Origin: Neisseria perflava
Lineage (GTDB): Bacteria; Pseudomonadota; Gammaproteobacteria; Burkholderiales; Neisseriaceae
Assembly (NCBI RefSeq): GCF_002863305.2
Contig: NZ_CP136962.1
Coordinates: 124,001 to 188,000 of the forward strand
Reading direction: 5' to 3'
Length of the DNA stretch: 64,000 nt
Under the pieces are notes generated by a model that saw only the letters and a list, made by a program, of their open reading frames with translations, was not told the DNA's origin and searched no databases. This document shows, piece after piece, positions 1 through 8,156 of the stretch (positions are counted from its first letter, which is position 1; the number at the start of each line of letters is the position of its first letter). The position numbers and the translations under genes were made by a program.

Positions 1-77
1 ACTAATTAACTGCTAATTTTGTCATGTTTTAATACATCCATCGAAACCCGAATACACATTTAAAAAGGAAATCAAAC

Positions 78-362
78 ATGAAAAAATTTTTATTGACCGC
101 CATCGTTGCTTTGTCTGCCGCTACTGCCGGTGCCAGTGATTATATCGAACACAAAATCTACAGCGATAAAAACTTCGAGCAAAATCGTGCTAAAGCCGTA
201 AAAATTTTGGAACAACGCGGCTATCAAGTTCACGATGTTGAAGCCGATAGCCGTCGTGGCCAGCCTGTATTGGATATCGAGGCTTTTAAAGATGGTCGTG
301 AGTACGACATTGTTTTGTCTTACCCTGATTTGAAAATTATTAAAGAACGCATCGATTATTAA
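78..362 (+). CDS. Small secreted PepSY-domain protein
   Basis: 94 residues. A signal peptide is visible: basic MKKF, a hydrophobic stretch and an Ala-rich cleavage region around residues 15-20, so the mature protein is probably periplasmic. The remainder (about residues 35-94) has the PepSY pattern: a helix (RAKAVKILEQRGY) followed by short strands with charged turns and a final helix. PepSY domains are small modules, often inhibitory to peptidases or found in envelope proteins; the specific role here is unknown. The start ATG has AAAAGGAAA a few bases upstream. It appears to be a single-gene unit, followed by a stem-loop near position 395. PepSY membership is fairly sure; function is not. 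Confidence 0.8.
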   Translation: MKKFLLTAIVALSAATAGASDYIEHKIYSDKNFEQNRAKAVKILEQRGYQVHDVEADSRRGQPVLDIEAFKDGREYDIVLSYPDLKIIKERIDY

Positions 363-382
363 TATTTCGATATAAAGTGGAT

Positions 383-409
383 TGTCGCAGGGCTTTTGGT
401 CCTGCGACA
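383..409 (+). terminator. Stem-loop downstream of the PepSY gene
   Basis: TGTCGCAGG and CCTGCGACA form a perfect 9-bp stem around a 9-base loop, 20 bases after the stop codon. The downstream T-run is weak (GTTTGCTATTT), so termination may be inefficient. Confidence 0.55.
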
Positions 410-527
410 GTTTGCTATTTAGGCATTTAAAGAATGTAAATGGCATGTAAATTATCTGAAATAAATGAACTAAATATGCTTTTTATTTTCCATTTAATTC
501 AAAGTGTTTGATGTTGGGAGTCATGAT

Positions 528-2390
528 ATGAGTTTGAATGATTGGAAGGAAGATGGTCGGCCGAAGCAGATGGGCGACCAAGAAAAACCTCTAAACGATA
601 GTGCAGCTACCGAATCCCAACAGGATGTTGATTTTTGGGATCACAATCAAAACGGTGTTGTTGAAAACGAAGTTGAGGTTGTGGCTGACGCGGTAGAAAT
701 TCAGGAAGCAGTAGAAGGTCAGGAAGTGGTTGAACATCCTGAGATGCCGTCTGAAAAAAGTGAGAAGAAGGCCAAACGTAAAAAAGATAAGGCGAAGAAG
801 AAAAAAAATAAAGCTGAGGATTTGAATGCGTCTGATCTGTTGGGTACGAATAAGGGCGTGGAAACCATGTTCCGTAACGCTGTACGCTCGGAGATGGAAT
901 TGTTGGCGCTGGCGGCAACCAAAGCGAACATTATGATTTCGCTGAATGGTTTTATTGTTTCTGCTCTGATGATTTCGGGTGCGTTTATTTTTTCATCGTC
1001 GCCCGAATTTTTGATTCCAGCCAGTACGTTTATGATTACTGCCGCCGCGTCTATCGTGTTTGCATTGCTTTCTGCCTCGCCGGAACGTATCGGCAAAATG
1101 CAGGCGGCGCGTACATGGTTGAAGGATTTTGTCCGCGGCCGTTCGAAACTGCGGGATTTGAAAACCCGCCTCAGCAGCACCGAAACGCGCTTTTTTGGCG
1201 GCAGCCAGCCCAATATTTTGATTTATGAAGACCGTGTGAAGCTGCAAAAAGATCAATATTGGGAAATGATGCAGGAGATTATGGGTGACCGTAAACAAAT
1301 CTATGAAAAGATGAGCGACCATCTTTACTGGCTTGGTTTGTTGGCGGATAAACAGTTCAAATACATTAACTTATCTTACGCGGTATTCCGCTGGGGCTTG
1401 CTGGCTTCACTGGTGGCGTTTATCGGCGTGAAAACATTGCCGTCATTGCTGATGCCTCCGGCCAACAACGCGGCAGAGCTGCGTTCGCTGGGTATCAATA
1501 TGTTTAACGGCGTATTTGAGCCTTCTGCCGTACAACAGCTTCCGGATGGTAAGTTGCTGATTGCGGAAGACGAACCCAACCATGCATTCAGTATCATCAG
1601 CATTGATAAAACCGGCAGGTTTGTGGAAGACGAGGCATTGGATACACGCGTGATTACCGGTTTCAAACGTCGTCTCAGCGACTTGGAGGCTTTGGCGCGC
1701 GACGAGGAAGGTTTTATCTACGCGCTGACTTCACATTCGCGCACCCGTAAAGGCAACCGCTCGCCTGACCGCGAACACTTGATGCGCTTTAAAATCCAAG
1801 ACGGCAACGTGTTGGGGCTGACCAGCTACGACAATCTGACGCAGGTTTTGGAAACCGATCACAAGCTGCATGATTTGATTCGCGAGCGAACCAAGGCAGA
1901 AGTTTCTTTTGACGAAATCAATATTGAGGGCATGGCGTTTGATCCGGTGAAAAAACGTCTTGTTTTGGGGTTCCGTGATCCTGAGTTCAACAACATGGCT
2001 TTTGTTGCGTTTATCAGCAATCCGAAAGATGTGTTTGAGCGCAATGCCAAACCTGAGTTTGATGAAGTGGCGGTGATTGATATTGATGGCGGCGGTATCC
2101 GTTCCCTCAACTATGATCCTGTGTTGAAAACCTACGTGATTGCCAATGAAGTGAAGGATGAGAATGGACAGAAATTCTCACAACTGTGGACTTGGAGCGG
2201 TAATCCGACCGATGAACCGCAAAAAATCTCCCTGCCTAATCTGCAACACATCACCAACGTTGAAGCCGTCGATTCGATTATCGTTAACGGCAAGCCTCAA
2301 ATGATTCTGATGGGTGACGAAGGTAATGCTTCGCAGAAAATTACTGCCAAGTATATGTTGGTAGATTACAGCCAACTGGGTAAACAGTAA
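528..2390 (+). CDS. Membrane protein: PycTM (Pycsar effector-type) domain fused to DUF3616
   Basis: About 620 residues from ATG 528. This start is chosen because GGGAG lies 7 bases upstream; an in-frame GTG at 504 has no such site. Residues 1-100 are hydrophilic, acidic and then very Lys-rich. Residues about 112-305 resemble the Pycsar effector membrane domain (PycTM/DUF5706): a helix ending in ATKANIMISLNG leads into two membrane helices (about 133-156 and 160-182), then a cytosolic helical part, then a third helix after FKYINLSYAVFRWG. Residues about 325-612 match DUF3616, a probable beta-propeller (NIEGMAFDPVKKRLVLGFRD), predicted to be outside the inner membrane. No nucleotide cyclase lies next to it. 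An A8 tract at 801-808 sits in the Lys-rich part. It ends at a strong bidirectional terminator. Domain calls are from pattern recognition; function is unknown. Confidence 0.75.
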   Translation: MSLNDWKEDGRPKQMGDQEKPLNDSAATESQQDVDFWDHNQNGVVENEVEVVADAVEIQEAVEGQEVVEHPEMPSEKSEKKAKRKKDKAKKKKNKAEDLNASDLLGTNKGVETMFRNAVRSEMELLALAATKANIMISLNGFIVSALMISGAFIFSSSPEFLIPASTFMITAAASIVFALLSASPERIGKMQAARTWLKDFVRGRSKLRDLKTRLSSTETRFFGGSQPNILIYEDRVKLQKDQYWEMMQEIMGDRKQIYEKMSDHLYWLGLLADKQFKYINLSYAVFRWGLLASLVAFIGVKTLPSLLMPPANNAAELRSLGINMFNGVFEPSAVQQLPDGKLLIAEDEPNHAFSIISIDKTGRFVEDEALDTRVITGFKRRLSDLEALARDEEGFIYALTSHSRTRKGNRSPDREHLMRFKIQDGNVLGLTSYDNLTQVLETDHKLHDLIRERTKAEVSFDEINIEGMAFDPVKKRLVLGFRDPEFNNMAFVAFISNPKDVFERNAKPEFDEVAVIDIDGGGIRSLNYDPVLKTYVIANEVKDENGQKFSQLWTWSGNPTDEPQKISLPNLQHITNVEAVDSIIVNGKPQMILMGDEGNASQKITAKYMLVDYSQLGKQ

Positions 2391-2410
2391 GTTATCTTGG
2401 CTACTGAATA

Positions 2411-2458
2411 AAAGGCCGTCTGAAACCATAAACTTTATGGTTTCAGACGGCCTTTTTT
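2411..2458. terminator. Bidirectional terminator from an inverted pair of uptake sequences
   Basis: AAAGGCCGTCTGAAACCATA and its complement form a long stem with a T-run on each side. It separates the convergent DUF3616 fusion gene and the CDP-alcohol phosphotransferase gene. Confidence 0.9.
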
Positions 2459-2531
2459 GTTTTCAGTAAAACAGGTTGATGGGTTTGAATACTCTAATCA
2501 ACGGTGATTAACCCAAGAACGTGGACAAGTT

Positions 2532-3131
2532 TCAGACGGCCTTCAAGCCATTGATGACACGTTTGTAGCAGGTATAAACCAATGCCGCGCAGGCCAGCCA
2601 CATAAGGATATAGAAAGTCGGATGGAAGCTGCCGGCGATTGCATACCATACTGCCAATGCGCCGATAAAGAATGCGCGGTCGCTTTTGCCGAATGGCCCG
2701 TCATAACGACGGCCGTTGCCGTGGACTTGTCCCAAAACGCCGCAAAACTCGGTCATTGCCGCCAGCCAAATAAACAGGGCAATTTGCACGCCGCCGAAAG
2801 GCGCGATAAAGGCAAAAGGCAGATACAAAGCAGCATCGGCGGCAATATCGGTGATTTCATTCAAATAACCGCCTAATGCCGATTGCTGGCCGAACTCCCG
2901 TGCCAGCATACCGTCCATCGCATTCAGCGCCATACGGATGAACAACCAGATCGGCAAAAGCCAGAATAATGTGGATATATCTGCAAACAATGCTAAAAGC
3001 AAACCGATCAAAATGGAAACGACGCAGGCAAACAGGGTAACCTGATTGGCAGTAATGCCTTTTTGATACAGTCGCTTAACAATGGGACGCAACAGGTTTT
3101 GAAATTTTGGTTTCAGGGCGTAGATACTCAT
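2532..3131 (-). CDS. CDP-alcohol phosphatidyltransferase family membrane protein
   Basis: 199 residues with several membrane helices. The family signature is at residues 70-95: N70-x2-D73-G74-x2-A77-R78-x8-G87-x3-N91-x3-D95. The family normally has Asp at all four acidic positions; here the first and third are Asn. Enzymes of this family move a substituted phosphate from a CDP-alcohol to another alcohol in phospholipid synthesis. From memory, the Asn form is also seen in the YnbA-like subfamily, so this may be a subfamily trait and not decay. Substrate cannot be deduced. A TATATAGCATAAT sequence directly upstream suggests a very short leader, divergent from queC. Confidence 0.8.
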   Translation of the reverse strand: MSIYALKPKFQNLLRPIVKRLYQKGITANQVTLFACVVSILIGLLLALFADISTLFWLLPIWLFIRMALNAMDGMLAREFGQQSALGGYLNEITDIAADAALYLPFAFIAPFGGVQIALFIWLAAMTEFCGVLGQVHGNGRRYDGPFGKSDRAFFIGALAVWYAIAGSFHPTFYILMWLACAALVYTCYKRVINGLKAV

Positions 3132-3183
3132 AATTATGCTATATAAAAGACGATGAAGTGCCGTGATTATAGACGAAATCCGT

Positions 3184-3189
3184 TATAAT
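3184..3189 (+). promoter_or_regulatory. Probable -10 box of queC
   Basis: A perfect TATAAT lies 17 bases before the riboswitch stem begins, which puts the transcription start just upstream of the aptamer. The -35 region is weak. Confidence 0.5.
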
Positions 3190-3206
3190 CCGTCAATCTT
3201 CGAATT

Positions 3207-3246
3207 ACGCGGTTCGCAAACCTCCCGCGTTAACAAAACTAGGAAT
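3207..3246 (+). promoter_or_regulatory. preQ1-I riboswitch controlling queC translation
   Basis: ACGCGG (3207-3212) pairs perfectly with CCGCGT (3225-3230), enclosing a loop with TTCGCAAACC. An A-rich tail (TTAACAAAACTAGGA) follows. Stem, loop and tail match the preQ1 class I consensus (compare the well-studied Thermoanaerobacter aptamer tail UUAACAAAACAAGG). The AGG of the tail is also the queC ribosome binding site, 8 bases before ATG 3252, so ligand-bound pseudoknot formation would hide it. The architecture is seen directly; preQ1 as ligand follows from the family and from the downstream queuosine gene. Confidence 0.9.
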
Positions 3247-3251
3247 TTACT

Positions 3252-3911
3252 ATGGAAAAACAGCAGGCCCTCGTTATTTTTTCGGGCGGGCAGGATTCAA
3301 CAACCTGCCTGATTCAGGCAATTCAAACATATGGCCGTGAAAATGTGCAGGCCATCACTTTTCAATATGGGCAACGCCACGCCATCGAATTGGAGCGCGC
3401 GCGTTGGATTGCCCAAGATTTAGGCGTGAAGCAGACAGTACTCGATTTGAGCCTGATGCAACAGATTACACACAATGCCTTGATGGATGATACGGCATCC
3501 ATTGAAACAGCTTCAGACGGCCTGCCCAATACATTTGTAGATGGACGCAATGCTTTGTTTTTGCTTTACGCCGCCATTTACGCCAAAGGGCAGGGAATAC
3601 GCCATATCATTGCCGGCGTGTGCGAAACTGACTTTTCCGGTTATCCTGACTGCCGCGATGTGTTCGTTAAGTCGATGAATGTTACATTGAATCTGGCCAT
3701 GGATTACGCTTTTCAAATCCACACGCCCTTGATGTATTTAACCAAAGCGCAAACTTGGGCATTGGCGGATGAAATGGGTGTGTTGGATTATATTTGCGAG
3801 CATACGCATACCTGTTATAACGGCGTGGTTGGTGGTTGTCATGAATGCCCAAGCTGTATTTTGCGCGAGCGCGGTTTGTCGGAATATTTGGAAAGTAAAA
3901 AGGCCGTCTGA
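3252..3911 (+). CDS. queC: 7-cyano-7-deazaguanine synthase (preQ0 synthase)
   Basis: 219 residues, the usual length. It converts 7-carboxy-7-deazaguanine to preQ0 with ATP and ammonia in queuosine biosynthesis. The PP-loop SGGQDS is at residues 11-16. The zinc site is near the C-terminus: C188, C196, C199 and C202 (GGCHECPSC). It is preceded by a preQ1-I riboswitch, so it should be repressed when preQ1 is plentiful. The last codons and the TGA stop lie inside an uptake sequence (AAGGCCGTCTGA), so the final KAV is encoded by the repeat. Confidence 0.97.
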   Translation: MEKQQALVIFSGGQDSTTCLIQAIQTYGRENVQAITFQYGQRHAIELERARWIAQDLGVKQTVLDLSLMQQITHNALMDDTASIETASDGLPNTFVDGRNALFLLYAAIYAKGQGIRHIIAGVCETDFSGYPDCRDVFVKSMNVTLNLAMDYAFQIHTPLMYLTKAQTWALADEMGVLDYICEHTHTCYNGVVGGCHECPSCILRERGLSEYLESKKAV

Positions 3912-3950
3912 ATTAAGAGGGGCATATATTTCCAATATCCAGTTGTACGA

Positions 3951-3987
3951 AAAGGCCGTCTGAAAAATTCATTTCAGACGGCCTTTG
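3951..3987. terminator. Terminator between queC and the L,D-transpeptidase gene
   Basis: An inverted pair of AG-type uptake sequences with A- and T-runs sits between convergent genes. A further single uptake sequence overlaps the queC stop. Confidence 0.9.
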
Positions 3988-4006
3988 GCTATGTATTTTG
4001 TTCTGC

Positions 4007-5068
4007 TTAGAACAGCAAATCTGCCGGTTCGCTGCTTGCCGGAGCATCTTTCACAGGAGCAGAGGCAGGAGCAGTAGCCGGTTCGGAAGCGGCTTTAGGT
4101 GCAGAAGCAGGAGTATCAGTCGGAGTGGTTGCCGGTTTGATAGCAGGTTTTACCGGTTTCACCGGAGTCGGACGAACGCTTTGTTTCGGTTCAGACGCTA
4201 CCTTGTTTGCATCGTCGGTAGCATCGACTTCGATTTCAGTGCCTTGAGGCAATACCACATCTTTAGCAGGAGCCGGTTTCGGCATGACTTTAGGTTTGCT
4301 GTAAGCATCCGTGCCACTGGTCCATGCCAAAGACTTCAAAGGAGATTTGAGTTTTACACCTTTGGCGCAAGTCAGACAGTTTGCTGCGCCGGTGCGTCCT
4401 TTCAGGATTGCATCCACACGCGCGGCAGGAATAGTTTTACCGTGCGCTTTTGCCCAGGCGGCAATGCTTTTTTTCAGGGTAGCCGTATCAAGGTTTTTCT
4501 TGTCGTATGGGTCACGATAGGCAGCCAGCCATAAGTTTTGGTTGGCATCTTCGTTCAGGCTTGCCATTTGGTAGATAACGGAGGCAGGGGAACCTGTTGC
4601 GATGGTTTTGGCGAATTCCAATGCATCAGGCGATTTCATGCGCACGCAACCATGGCTGCGGACGCCGGGTACACTGGCAGGGGCATTGGTGCCGTGAATG
4701 CCAAGGCTCAATTTAGGGTCGCCAAGACGGACAAATACCGGGCCCAGCGGATTGTTTGGGCCGGCCGGTACGCTTTTTACGCCGTCATTGCGTTCTTTTT
4801 GAATAGATTTAGGGATATGCCAAACCGGGTTGTAGGCTTTTGCGCCGATTTTATGTTCGCCCAGATTGGTTTGGGTCATGGCTTTGCCGACGGCAACAGG
4901 ATAAATTTTGCTCAGTTTACCGTTGTCGTAGAGGAACAAACGCTGTTGCGTAATATTGATAACGACGTGTTGTCCGGAAGAGGCGGGGGAGACGTCTGGA
5001 ATAAGTGTGTTTGCAGCAGCGGCTGAAGTTAAAAGGGCGGCTGTCAGGCCGAACAGTATTTTTTTCAT
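4007..5068 (-). CDS. Periplasmic L,D-transpeptidase (YkuD domain)
   Basis: 353 residues. A signal peptide (MKKILFGLTAALLTSAAAA) is followed by a YkuD catalytic domain at about residues 33-165 with H125 and SHGCVRM (S138, H139, C141 nucleophile). These enzymes form 3-3 peptidoglycan cross-links or attach proteins to the wall. After the catalytic domain, a middle region contains CLTC, and residues about 265-353 are rich in Pro, Ala, Lys and Thr, a likely disordered linker or wall-spanning tail. It is monocistronic between terminators, with a DUS-free upstream region. Family is certain; whether it is a cross-linking or anchoring enzyme is not. Confidence 0.92.
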   Translation of the reverse strand: MKKILFGLTAALLTSAAAANTLIPDVSPASSGQHVVINITQQRLFLYDNGKLSKIYPVAVGKAMTQTNLGEHKIGAKAYNPVWHIPKSIQKERNDGVKSVPAGPNNPLGPVFVRLGDPKLSLGIHGTNAPASVPGVRSHGCVRMKSPDALEFAKTIATGSPASVIYQMASLNEDANQNLWLAAYRDPYDKKNLDTATLKKSIAAWAKAHGKTIPAARVDAILKGRTGAANCLTCAKGVKLKSPLKSLAWTSGTDAYSKPKVMPKPAPAKDVVLPQGTEIEVDATDDANKVASEPKQSVRPTPVKPVKPAIKPATTPTDTPASAPKAASEPATAPASAPVKDAPASSEPADLLF

Positions 5069-5207
5069 GTCGTCTTTTTTTGTAGGGTTTGAAATGAAAG
5101 TTTTTGGCGCATGATACCTGAAACTCTGTGTTTTTGTGAGAAAATATGCGCTTTCGGTATTAGAAGACAGTCAAACGGTCGGGCAACTGCTGAGTGACGG
5201 AAACGGT

Positions 5208-6533
5208 ATGGGTGTGAAAGAACAGTATCAAGAGGCGGAAGTTTTTTCTTTGGATTATGAGAGCAGGGGTGTTGCCAGAGTCGATGGGAAGACTGTATTT
5301 ATTGGCGGTGCACTGCCTAGGGAGCGTGTAACGTTTACCACTCATAAAGAGAAAAAGCAGTTTGCAGAGGCTCAAGTTGAAAAGGTTTTGAAGGCTTCTT
5401 CCGAACGTGTCGAGCCCGCATGTTGCTATTTTGATACATGTGGCGGCTGTTCGCTTCAATATGTTTCTTTCGGAGCGCAAGTTGCATTAAAGCAACGGAT
5501 TTTGGAAGAGCAGTTGGAACGGATAGGTAAGGTCAAGCCAGAGATAATTTTGCCTCCTTTATATGGTTACTCCTGGTATTATCGCGATAGGGCGCGTTTG
5601 AGTGTTTCGGTGGATAAACAAGGCCGTCTGAAACTCGGTTTTCAGGCCAAAAAAAGCCATGATGTCGTCAATATCCGCCATTGCCATATTTTGCCTAAAC
5701 ATGTGTCCGATAGATTGCCTGATGTCCGTAATTTGCTGCAAAAGCTGCATGATGATGGTGTAAAAGTGAAATTTGTTGAGTTTTATTGCGGGAAAAATGT
5801 GACGGTGCTCAACATTCGTTTCGTAAATCAACCGTTTGGGCAAATATTAAGCGAATTGCGTAATTGGTTTGATAAGATATTGTCAGGTGCTGAAAAGGCA
5901 TGGCAAATATGGCTGCAGGATCATGCCGAGTCCTTGCCGTTTTACCCTGAGAACGTGCCTGCCCTGAACTATACTTTTGCTCAATTCGATGTGGAAATGC
6001 CTTACAAACCCGGTGATTTTACGCAGATTAATGCGCAGCTGAACGAAGTGATGGTGGCAAGGGCTGTCAGGCTTTTAAATCCTCAAAAAGGGGAGCGGAT
6101 TGCCGATCTGTTTTGCGGTTTGGGCAATTTCAGTTTGCCGCTGGCAAAAAGTGGCGCATCGGTTGTCGGTATTGAAGGCGCTGATTATTTGGTAGATAGG
6201 GCAAAGGAAAATGCCCACCTAAATCATTGTGCCGAGAATATGACGTTTTCTGTTGCCGACTTGTTCGATACCGATGAAAAGACTGTTGAGTCATGGGGGC
6301 AATTTGACAAGATGCTACTGGATCCGCCGAGAAGTGGGGCTTATGCTGTTGTCAAATCGCTACATAAGCCGTTTTTTCCCAAAAAGATAGTATATGTTTC
6401 ATGCAATCCATCAACATTTGCACGAGATGCCGGTGTCTTGGTTGATAAGGGCTATAAGTTTAAGGCGGCGGGAATCATGAATATGTTTGCACAAACCTCG
6501 CATGTTGAATCCATCGGTGTGTTCGAGTTGTAA
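5208..6533 (+). CDS. rlmD: 23S rRNA (uracil-1939-C5)-methyltransferase
   Basis: 441 residues from ATG 5208. A longer frame begins at GTG 5136, but the family is about 435-450 residues and the TRAM-type N-terminus starts soon after 5208. It methylates U1939 of 23S rRNA with S-adenosylmethionine. Seen: an iron-sulfur cysteine cluster near the N-terminus (CCYFDTCGGC), the SAM-binding LFCGLGNFSLPLA, DPPRSGA, and the catalytic-cysteine motif VSCNPSTFARD close to the C-terminus. An uptake sequence is embedded in the reading frame near 5622. It stands alone upstream of the GTPase operon, with no clear terminator between. Confidence 0.95.
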   Translation: MGVKEQYQEAEVFSLDYESRGVARVDGKTVFIGGALPRERVTFTTHKEKKQFAEAQVEKVLKASSERVEPACCYFDTCGGCSLQYVSFGAQVALKQRILEEQLERIGKVKPEIILPPLYGYSWYYRDRARLSVSVDKQGRLKLGFQAKKSHDVVNIRHCHILPKHVSDRLPDVRNLLQKLHDDGVKVKFVEFYCGKNVTVLNIRFVNQPFGQILSELRNWFDKILSGAEKAWQIWLQDHAESLPFYPENVPALNYTFAQFDVEMPYKPGDFTQINAQLNEVMVARAVRLLNPQKGERIADLFCGLGNFSLPLAKSGASVVGIEGADYLVDRAKENAHLNHCAENMTFSVADLFDTDEKTVESWGQFDKMLLDPPRSGAYAVVKSLHKPFFPKKIVYVSCNPSTFARDAGVLVDKGYKFKAAGIMNMFAQTSHVESIGVFEL

Positions 6534-6690
6534 ATTGGTATCAAGTCCTTTATGTGAGTAGGGTTTTTAATGTAAAAATGAGTGCATTCATGTTATCATC
6601 ATTCGTTTGGGGAATGAATAACGTTGAAGTTGCGTGTAAAGCAACAGATGTTAATAAATGCAGTTTGCAGCACAAGACCGGGAGGTGTTC

Positions 6691-8133
6691 TTGAACTATC
6701 AACTTTTAACTATTTTTTTGCTGGTGCTTTTTTTGCTGGTGTTGTTTTTTGTTCGTCATAAACAAAGTAACAATTCAGACAAACAAAGCGCACATGCATC
6801 AAAAAGCGGCCGTACATCTGCTGCTCATACAGCCTCCTCTGAGGATGGAAACGACTGGATTGAGAAGGTCAACCAGACAGTTTCCAATGCGGATAATCAA
6901 GACTGGGAATGGGGTGGAAGTGGCTCAAACGATGCAACAGCTTCTGTCTCCGCACAAGAAGTCGATCCGTTGACCGAATATCAGGTTTATAAACAGTTCG
7001 GCTATGAGAGTAAGGCTGCAGAGTCTTTGGCCGGTTATCTCAATACTTTGGAAGACGGTGCTCCGGAAAAGCTGGTTCATGAATTAATTGGTTTGAATCT
7101 GCGAGTTGGCAATATCGATATGCTGGCGGATACGCTTGAGCGCCATAGTGCTTCCCTTTCTGAAGACAGCGTAGCCGAATACCTGAAAGCCGGTCTGGCT
7201 TTGGATTCTACCAACCTACGCCTGCGTGTTTTCGCCGAGCATCATCTCGGTTGGAATATGCAGGAAGTGGACCGTCAAATTGGCGAGCAAAGCGGTTTGG
7301 AAGTTTCTTCCGACGAGCATATTGCCTTTGAGAACGATTCGGCTGAACGCATTGTCGTGCCAGGTATGGGCAAACGTGCGCCTATCGTATTAGGCAAGAA
7401 AGACTTTGGCGAAATCAGCCCTGAAGAGATGGGCGCGGTTATTGGTTTTGCCAAACCGGAACGTAGTGCAAAAATCCTGAAAGACAAGATCAGCTACGAG
7501 GCTGCTTTGCATCAATACAACAAAGCAATCCAAACTTCTGCGAAGCCTGCTGGTCTCATTATCGATGCCTTGCGTCTGGATTATCAGAATGAAGAAGTAG
7601 GGCAGTTTGCCAAGCATCTGTGGAAGCTTTACCACTCTTTGGGTCAATATGGCCGTCAAGTAAAAGAACGTATGCTTGGTTGGGGTTATAGCCTTGGTTA
7701 TCACGAAATTTTTGATGATTTGGAAAAAGGGCCGTCTGAGCAGCAAATTAAAGAGATTGGCTTAAAGCGCGGTTATATTCAGCCAAGTTCTTTGCAGATG
7801 AAAGCCAAATATCGTGAGTTGGTTCAAAAAGACTCTTCGGTTATCAGCGCCAGCTCTTCACCTGCTGATGAAGCTCTGAAAGAAGTGGAATCTTTGTTGG
7901 CCTACGGTCAGTTAGATTTGGCCATCGGTACTTTGGAACAGGCTGTTTTGCAGTATCCTCAAGAATCGCAGTTGTACATTATCTTGTTTGATTTGTACGA
8001 ACGCGTTGAAGATTGGGGACGTTTGGAACAATTTCTGCGCTTGTTGCGTGAGCGTGTTGTCAGCCTGCCTGAAGAGGTTGTCTTGGCAATGAGCCGTCTC
8101 TTGCAACGAATGAACCAATATTCAAAAAAATAA
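6691..8133 (+). CDS. FimV-like membrane-anchored protein, first gene of a GTPase/roadblock operon
   Basis: 480 residues if translation starts at TTG 6691, which has GGGAGG 6 bases upstream; the alternative ATG 6658 gives 491 residues but lacks a ribosome binding site. A single membrane helix (YQLLTIFLLVLFLLVLFF) lies at the extreme N-terminus, followed by a Ser/Thr-rich linker to about residue 85. Residue 92 onward (DPLTEYQVYKQFGY) resembles FimV-type cytosolic repeats, and residues about 392-473 look like TPR helices. A true FimV/TspA homologue is encoded elsewhere in this window. Context suggests a membrane scaffold for the downstream GTPase. The gene family has no clear name; similarity to FimV is by pattern only. 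Confidence 0.7.
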   Translation: MNYQLLTIFLLVLFLLVLFFVRHKQSNNSDKQSAHASKSGRTSAAHTASSEDGNDWIEKVNQTVSNADNQDWEWGGSGSNDATASVSAQEVDPLTEYQVYKQFGYESKAAESLAGYLNTLEDGAPEKLVHELIGLNLRVGNIDMLADTLERHSASLSEDSVAEYLKAGLALDSTNLRLRVFAEHHLGWNMQEVDRQIGEQSGLEVSSDEHIAFENDSAERIVVPGMGKRAPIVLGKKDFGEISPEEMGAVIGFAKPERSAKILKDKISYEAALHQYNKAIQTSAKPAGLIIDALRLDYQNEEVGQFAKHLWKLYHSLGQYGRQVKERMLGWGYSLGYHEIFDDLEKGPSEQQIKEIGLKRGYIQPSSLQMKAKYRELVQKDSSVISASSSPADEALKEVESLLAYGQLDLAIGTLEQAVLQYPQESQLYIILFDLYERVEDWGRLEQFLRLLRERVVSLPEEVVLAMSRLLQRMNQYSKK

Positions 8134-8156
8134 GATAATCGTAGAAAGTACGAGTG

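Noticed and set aside
90-446. Long open frame opposite the first PepSY gene
   Set aside because: It is the reverse shadow of a gene with signal peptide and domain match, and it has no family features.
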